NCBI RefSeq assembly: GCF_005503365.1
Contig: NZ_SCML01000007.1
Coordinates: 88,717-152,716 of the forward strand
DNA length: 64,000 nt
Direction of reading: 5' to 3'
Origin: Hydrogenophaga sp. 2FB
Lineage (GTDB): Bacteria > Pseudomonadota > Gammaproteobacteria > Burkholderiales > Burkholderiaceae_C
Part shown: positions 60,048-64,000 of the stretch, in pieces
Position numbering within the stretch: position 1 is the stretch's first letter
Layout of the letters: each line of letters opens with the position of its first letter
Translations under genes and position numbers: made by a program
Notes under the pieces: model-generated
Databases searched by the model: none
Seen by the model: only the letters and a program-made list of their open reading frames with translations
Told to the model about the DNA's origin: nothing

Positions 60048-61868
60048 TCAGGACCCCCTGATGCCCCACGCCTGCTTCTCGGTGTGGCTCAGGGCGCCAA
60101 TGACCTCGCGCGCATGGACATCGCCCTGCGTGACGATGGCCGAGAAGCGTGCCCATTGCAGAAACCCGAAGCGAAACAGCTCGGGGTTGAAATACAGGTC
60201 GGTCTGCCGGCGCGACTCGGACTGCCGCGACACGCTGTAGAGCACCGACACATTGAGCAGGTACGCCACGAGCGAGGGCACGCGGTAGCGCTGCTTTGCG
60301 CGCGGCTTGAGCCGGTCGAACAGCACCTGCCAGGCGCCGGGCATCTCATCGAAATTGAGCGTGCGGGCGCGCCGCGCGCTCAGGTCCACACCGATCACCT
60401 TGCCGACCCCGCGCATGTTGCGCATGACATCGGCCGGGAAGTTGTTGAACGTGCCGCCATCGCAGAACAGTTCACCATCCACCACCACCGGCGGCAGCGC
60501 GCCGGGAATGGCAATGCTGGCCCGCAGCGCGCGGCCCAGGTCGCCTTTGTGCAATTGCATCTCGCAGCCCTGCGAGTAGTTGCTGGCGATGCAGAAATAG
60601 CCTTTCCAGAGATCGGCGATGTCGACCGGCCCACCCATCAGCGCCGCAATGGAGCGCTCGACAACGGTCCGCACCCGCCGGCCCTTGATCAGCGAAATCA
60701 GGGGCAGCAGGTTGTAGTCGCCGGTGGGGTTGATCTTGAAGGCCTGCCGGATCACGTCCATGGTGGTGGGGATGTCGCGGTCGGCGGCAATGGCCGCGGC
60801 CATCACGGCCCCCATGCTGGTGCCGCCGACACAATCGATCTCGATGCCCAGATCGTCGAGTGCCTTCCAGACGCCCAGGTGCGCAAAGCCGCGCGCGCCG
60901 CCACCGGCCAGCACCAGGCCCACCGCGTTGCGGCTCAGCAGGCGGGCCAGGCGCGCAATGTCGGCATCGAGCTCGGGGCGCAGGTTCACGTGGCCCGTGA
61001 CGGGCCGGCGGTCGACCCACTGGCGCATGCCGAGTGGCGACTGCGTGCTCACGGGGTGCAGCAACACCAGCGTTTCCGCGGCCTCGTTGCGCTGCGGCGG
61101 GTTGACCATGCAGGCCGTCTCCACCGGGTGAATGGCGGCGGGTTGCGTCGCGTCCGCCAGCAGCAGCACCTCGTCGCTCTGGCTGATGCACAGCCGCGTC
61201 CAGTCGGTCGGCGCGGGGTCCGCCACCATCAGCACGAAGTCGTGCTCGGCTTCCAGTTCTTCCAGCACCGCCGCCGCAGGGGATGACACGGTGGAGGCAT
61301 CCACCCAACAGGCACTGCCGAACCGGCCCAGCGCCTGCGCGAGCCGCTGCGCGATGGCCGCGGTATCCACGCCACCGGTGATCGGCAGCAGCGTCACCGT
61401 GACGGGCGGGGGCAGGGGACGTCTGTCGTTCTGCGTCTGCAGCCGATCGATGATTTTTCGGGTCAGCGCGATCGACACCTGCGGGTTGCGCGCCACCAGC
61501 GCGGTAAAACGCGCCTTGTCCAGCCGCACCACCACGGTGCTGCGGATGGCCACCACCGTGGCCGATCGCGGCGCATCGGTGTAGAGGCTGATTTCCCCCG
61601 TGATCTCGCCACGCCCGAGCTCGCGCACCATGCGCGGCGCGCCGTCATCGGTCTTGACGTACACGCGCAAGCGGCCGCTGATGGTCAGGTAGGCGGCATC
61701 GCCAGGCGCGCCCTGTTCCATCAGCACATCGCCCGCGCGCAATTCAATCCATTGAACGCTGTCCTGCATGTCACGCAGCGTCTCTGCGTCAATGTCGGGG
61801 AAATTGCTGCGCAGATAGACCGCCAATAGATCGCGCCGCTGCTCGCCTTCGTCGTTTTCTTTTTTCAT
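60048..61868 (-). CDS. Cyclic-nucleotide-binding patatin-like phospholipase
   Basis: 606 residues. N-terminal cNMP-binding domain (about 20-140; phosphate cassette GEISLYTDAPRSATV at 91-105), a middle region (155-310) resembling the NTE linker, and a patatin domain (315-500): G322-G-G-A-R-G, nucleophile G349-T-S351-M-G and D470-G-G. The Ser-Asp dyad is complete. It is an NTE/RssA-like lysophospholipase or esterase probably gated by cAMP or cGMP. The downstream cyclase (7-base gap) would make that signal, giving a self-contained module. Confidence 0.92.
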   Translation of the reverse strand: MKKENDEGEQRRDLLAVYLRSNFPDIDAETLRDMQDSVQWIELRAGDVLMEQGAPGDAAYLTISGRLRVYVKTDDGAPRMVRELGRGEITGEISLYTDAPRSATVVAIRSTVVVRLDKARFTALVARNPQVSIALTRKIIDRLQTQNDRRPLPPPVTVTLLPITGGVDTAAIAQRLAQALGRFGSACWVDASTVSSPAAAVLEELEAEHDFVLMVADPAPTDWTRLCISQSDEVLLLADATQPAAIHPVETACMVNPPQRNEAAETLVLLHPVSTQSPLGMRQWVDRRPVTGHVNLRPELDADIARLARLLSRNAVGLVLAGGGARGFAHLGVWKALDDLGIEIDCVGGTSMGAVMAAAIAADRDIPTTMDVIRQAFKINPTGDYNLLPLISLIKGRRVRTVVERSIAALMGGPVDIADLWKGYFCIASNYSQGCEMQLHKGDLGRALRASIAIPGALPPVVVDGELFCDGGTFNNFPADVMRNMRGVGKVIGVDLSARRARTLNFDEMPGAWQVLFDRLKPRAKQRYRVPSLVAYLLNVSVLYSVSRQSESRRQTDLYFNPELFRFGFLQWARFSAIVTQGDVHAREVIGALSHTEKQAWGIRGS

Positions 61869-62006
61869 ATCGCAAAGGTCGGAAAAATCGATGAGTGTAC
61901 TGATACTGTTAGGGGGTATTGGCTTTTCGCAAGAATGGCATCATTCCGCTTTCCCATTGATGGCAAATCGCCGAATCATTGGCGTCAAAAAATAGAAGAA
62001 TCTGAA

Positions 62007-62624
62007 ATGAAAAACCTTCGCCGTTGGGTGCCGATCCCGAGCTTTCTGTTCTCCCTGTTGTTCCTGTCGGCCTGTGCACCCACCATTCCGCGCTCCTATG
62101 TTGTGCTGGTGCCCGATCCGGATGGCGCCGTGGGCCAGGTGACCGTGACGGGGCAAAAGGGCAGCCAGGTGTTGACGCAGGCCGGGCAGATGGCTGGAAT
62201 CGATGGCCGGGAAGTCAAGGCCGAACTGGGTGGGGCGCAATTCGCTGCCGATTTTTCGGAAGCCAAGGCCGCGCTGCCCGCATCGCCCGAGCATTTCATG
62301 CTGTATTTCGTCAGCGGTGGGAGCCGGTTGACCGCCGAATCAGAGAGCCAATTCAGCGAGATATTGAAACGTTTGAAGGGCAGGGACGCGAATGCGGTTG
62401 TCGAGGTGGTGGTGATTGGGCATACCGATACCGTGGGTGGTGCCGAGGACAATCTCGCGCTGTCGGCGCAGCGCGCCAAGGCGGTGGCCGATCGTTTGCG
62501 CGCGTCGGGGCTGAAGTTTTCCGCGTTGACGATGGAATCGCACGGCAAGAAGAACCCGCTGATTCCCACCAGGGATGGCGTCGCGGAGCCACGCAATCGC
62601 CGCGTGCAGGTCACGATTCGCTGA
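62007..62624 (+). CDS. OmpA-family lipoprotein
   Basis: 205 residues. Lipoprotein signal ending LFLSAC (lipid-bearing Cys about 23), a short N-terminal domain (25-95), and a C-terminal OmpA/MotB peptidoglycan-binding domain (100-205: YFVSGGSRLTAESESQF, VVIGHTDTVGGAEDNLALSAQRAKAV, RNRRVQVTIR). It tethers outer membrane to cell wall. Divergent from the cNMP/patatin-cyclase operon across 138 bases, in which I see no firm promoter. The ATG at 62007 starts the lipoprotein signal. Confidence 0.88.
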   Translation: MKNLRRWVPIPSFLFSLLFLSACAPTIPRSYVVLVPDPDGAVGQVTVTGQKGSQVLTQAGQMAGIDGREVKAELGGAQFAADFSEAKAALPASPEHFMLYFVSGGSRLTAESESQFSEILKRLKGRDANAVVEVVVIGHTDTVGGAEDNLALSAQRAKAVADRLRASGLKFSALTMESHGKKNPLIPTRDGVAEPRNRRVQVTIR

Positions 62625-62682
62625 ACCGCTAACAGAAGACCCTTGCCCGGCACGGAATGCTGCGTCGCAACAAAATCGCCCC

Positions 62683-63906
62683 ATGCCTGCCCACCCAGCC
62701 CCTACCGAAAACACTGCCACAGATCCCGCTTTTCGCACCACCGTCTGGGCCTTGGGGCTCGGTGGTTTCGCCATCGGTACCGGCGAGTTCGTCATCATGG
62801 GTCTGCTGCCCGAGGTGGCCACGAGCCTGGCGGTCAGCATTCCGCAGGCCGGCCATGTGATCAGCGCCTATGCGCTGGGCGTGGTGGTCGGGGCGCCCTT
62901 GCTGGCCATCCTCACCGCCCACTGGCCGCGGCGCATGTTGCTCGTCGTGTTGATGGTGCTGTTCGGCCTGGGCAATCTGGCCAGCGCGGCCGCGCCGGGC
63001 TACTGGAGCCTGAACCTGCTGCGTTTCATCGCCGGCATGCCGCACGGCACCTACTTCGGTGTGGCATCCCTCGTGGCGGCCTCGCTGGTGCCGCCGGGGC
63101 GCCGGGCGCAGGCGGTGGGCTTGATGATGCTGGGCCTCACCGGCGCCACGCTCATCGGCGTGCCCATGGCGGCCTGGCTGGGGCAGCACTGGGGCTGGCG
63201 CAGCGCCTTCGTGCTGGTCGGGGTGATTGCCCTGCTCGCCAGCGTGCTGATCCACCGCGCGCTGCCCCATATCCCGGCACCCGAGGGCGCGAGCCCGTTG
63301 CGCGAACTGGGCGCGCTGAAGAACGCACAGGTCTGGCTCACGCTGGGCACCGGCGCCATCGGCTTCGGTGGCATGTTCGCGGTGTTCAGCTACATCAAGC
63401 CGACCTTGATCGAGGTCACCGGTCTTTCACTGGGTGCGGTGCCCTTGGTGCTGGCCCTGTTCGGCGTCGGCATGATCGCCGGCAACCTCGTGGGCGCGCG
63501 CCTGGCCGACAAGGCCTTGCTGCCCACCATCGGCGGCACGCTGGTGTGGTCGGCGCTGGTGTTGCTGTTGATGCAGCTGACCGCGCCCCATGCGGCCGCC
63601 GTGTCGTTCAACGTGCTGCTGGTGGGCACCGTGGTGGCGCTGGCGCCCGCGCTGCAGATCCGCCTGATGGACGTGGCCGGCGATGCGCAGGCACTGGCCG
63701 CCGCGTTGAACCACTCGGCCTTCAACCTGGCCAATGCCCTGGGTGCGTGGCTGGGCGGCCTGGCGATTGCCGCGGGTCTGGGCTGGACGTCGACCGGCTG
63801 GGTCGGCGCGCTGCTCGCGGTCGGGGGGATGGTGGTGTTTGCCGCTTCGATGTGGTTGCAGCGGCGGCGCAGCGCGCCCCTGGTCGCCGCGACACAGGGC
63901 TCTTAG
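62683..63906 (+). CDS. MFS transporter, DHA1-type drug/sugar efflux family
   Basis: 407 residues with 12 predicted membrane helices. N-terminal TTVWALGLGGFAIGTGEFVIMGLLPEVATSLAVS and the loop 2-3 motif HWPRRMLL are typical of the AraJ/YdhP/NepI-like exporters. It likely exports small organic compounds by proton antiport; substrate unknown. The ATG at 62683 was chosen as the first before the first helix; upstream in-frame codons overlap the OmpA gene. Its stop overlaps the convergent partial gene by 4 bases. Confidence 0.88.
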   Translation: MPAHPAPTENTATDPAFRTTVWALGLGGFAIGTGEFVIMGLLPEVATSLAVSIPQAGHVISAYALGVVVGAPLLAILTAHWPRRMLLVVLMVLFGLGNLASAAAPGYWSLNLLRFIAGMPHGTYFGVASLVAASLVPPGRRAQAVGLMMLGLTGATLIGVPMAAWLGQHWGWRSAFVLVGVIALLASVLIHRALPHIPAPEGASPLRELGALKNAQVWLTLGTGAIGFGGMFAVFSYIKPTLIEVTGLSLGAVPLVLALFGVGMIAGNLVGARLADKALLPTIGGTLVWSALVLLLMQLTAPHAAAVSFNVLLVGTVVALAPALQIRLMDVAGDAQALAAALNHSAFNLANALGAWLGGLAIAAGLGWTSTGWVGALLAVGGMVVFAASMWLQRRRSAPLVAATQGS

Positions 63907-64000
63907 TCCAGAAGCACCAGCGCCTGGGCAAGGTCGCCGATCAGGTCGTTGCAGTCCTCCAGGCCGATGTGCAGGCGCACGAGTTGTCCCCGCCCGGCCC
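63903..64000 (-). CDS. metC: Cystathionine beta-lyase-like PLP enzyme, C-terminal fragment
   Basis: Only the last 32 codons are present. They read QLVRLHIGLEDCNDLIGDL and AQALVLLD, the conserved C-terminal end of trans-sulfuration (Cys/Met metabolism) PLP enzymes: LVRLHIGLED is the substrate-carboxylate-binding region just before the end. Beta-lyase is preferred over gamma-synthase from the wording of this tail, but the fragment is too short to be sure. Confidence 0.65.
   Translation of the reverse strand, partial: AGRGQLVRLHIGLEDCNDLIGDLAQALVLLD

Noticed and set aside
57887..61868. Cyclic-oligonucleotide (CBASS-type) defence system
   Set aside because: A cyclase next to a patatin protein recalls CBASS, but the cyclase is a membrane CHASE2 class III enzyme, not a CD-NTase, and no other CBASS genes are present.

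Overview
The window is GC-rich, gene-dense chromosomal DNA from a betaproteobacterium. It most resembles Burkholderiales, family Comamonadaceae (an inference from the ilvBHC-pssA-leuA order, the APS-type sulfate assimilation operon with a DUF934 gene, and many Bug/TctC-type binding proteins). I see no phage, insertion sequence, CRISPR array or origin. No stretch longer than 300 bases lacks a gene.

Region 1 (1-6.3 kb) is branched-chain amino acid synthesis: the end of ilvB, ilvH, ilvC, then pssA and two tandem, dissimilar leuA genes. The first leuA is preceded by a short leader peptide with three consecutive Leu codons and a terminator hairpin, which looks like a classical leucine attenuator. 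A REP-like palindrome lies between ilvH and ilvC. Region 2 (6.4-12.1 kb) holds a PbpG-type peptidoglycan endopeptidase, an IclR regulator, the two overlapping N-degron transferase genes bpt and aat, a VanZ-like protein, tRNA-Asn(GTT), and a ferredoxin/ferredoxin reductase pair. Region 3 (12.2-18.3 kb) is a six-gene sulfate assimilation operon on the minus strand: tauE-like, cysI, DUF934, cysH (APS reductase type), cysD, cysN. CysB and a sirohydrochlorin chelatase, which would serve the same pathway, lie at 28.9-30.2 kb.

Region 4 (18.4-36.8 kb) is mainly housekeeping: a receiver-like orphan, an MnmC oxidase-like protein, YggX, Fpr, DsbB, ArgA, HrpA (with a REP-like palindrome inside its reading frame), an aminotransferase, CysB, CbiX, LptG, LptF, PepA, HolC, a branched-chain amino acid binding lipoprotein, a hemerythrin and a small membrane protein.

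Region 5 (36.8-57.2 kb) is an accessory catabolic island. It has five Bug solute-binding proteins without any TctA/TctB permease, two CaiB-type CoA transferases, three crotonase-fold proteins of which two lack canonical catalytic glutamates, two acyl-CoA ligases of different chemistry, an HMG-CoA-lyase-like protein with His in place of the signature Cys, a nitronate monooxygenase-like flavoprotein, an alpha/beta hydrolase, an enolase-superfamily enzyme and a D-2-hydroxyacid dehydrogenase. IclR and MarR regulators are encoded inside it. A palindrome of the form TTCCA-N5-TGGAA occurs at three promoters, two beside the IclR gene and one 20 kb away at the other end of the island, suggesting one regulon. 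A second palindrome type built on AACCA lies at two other promoters.

Region 6 (57.4-62.6 kb) is a putative signalling group: a FecR-domain exported protein, a CHASE2 class III nucleotide cyclase, a cyclic-nucleotide-binding patatin phospholipase in operon with the cyclase, and a divergent OmpA-family lipoprotein. The window ends with an MFS exporter and the C-terminus of a cystathionine beta-lyase-like gene.
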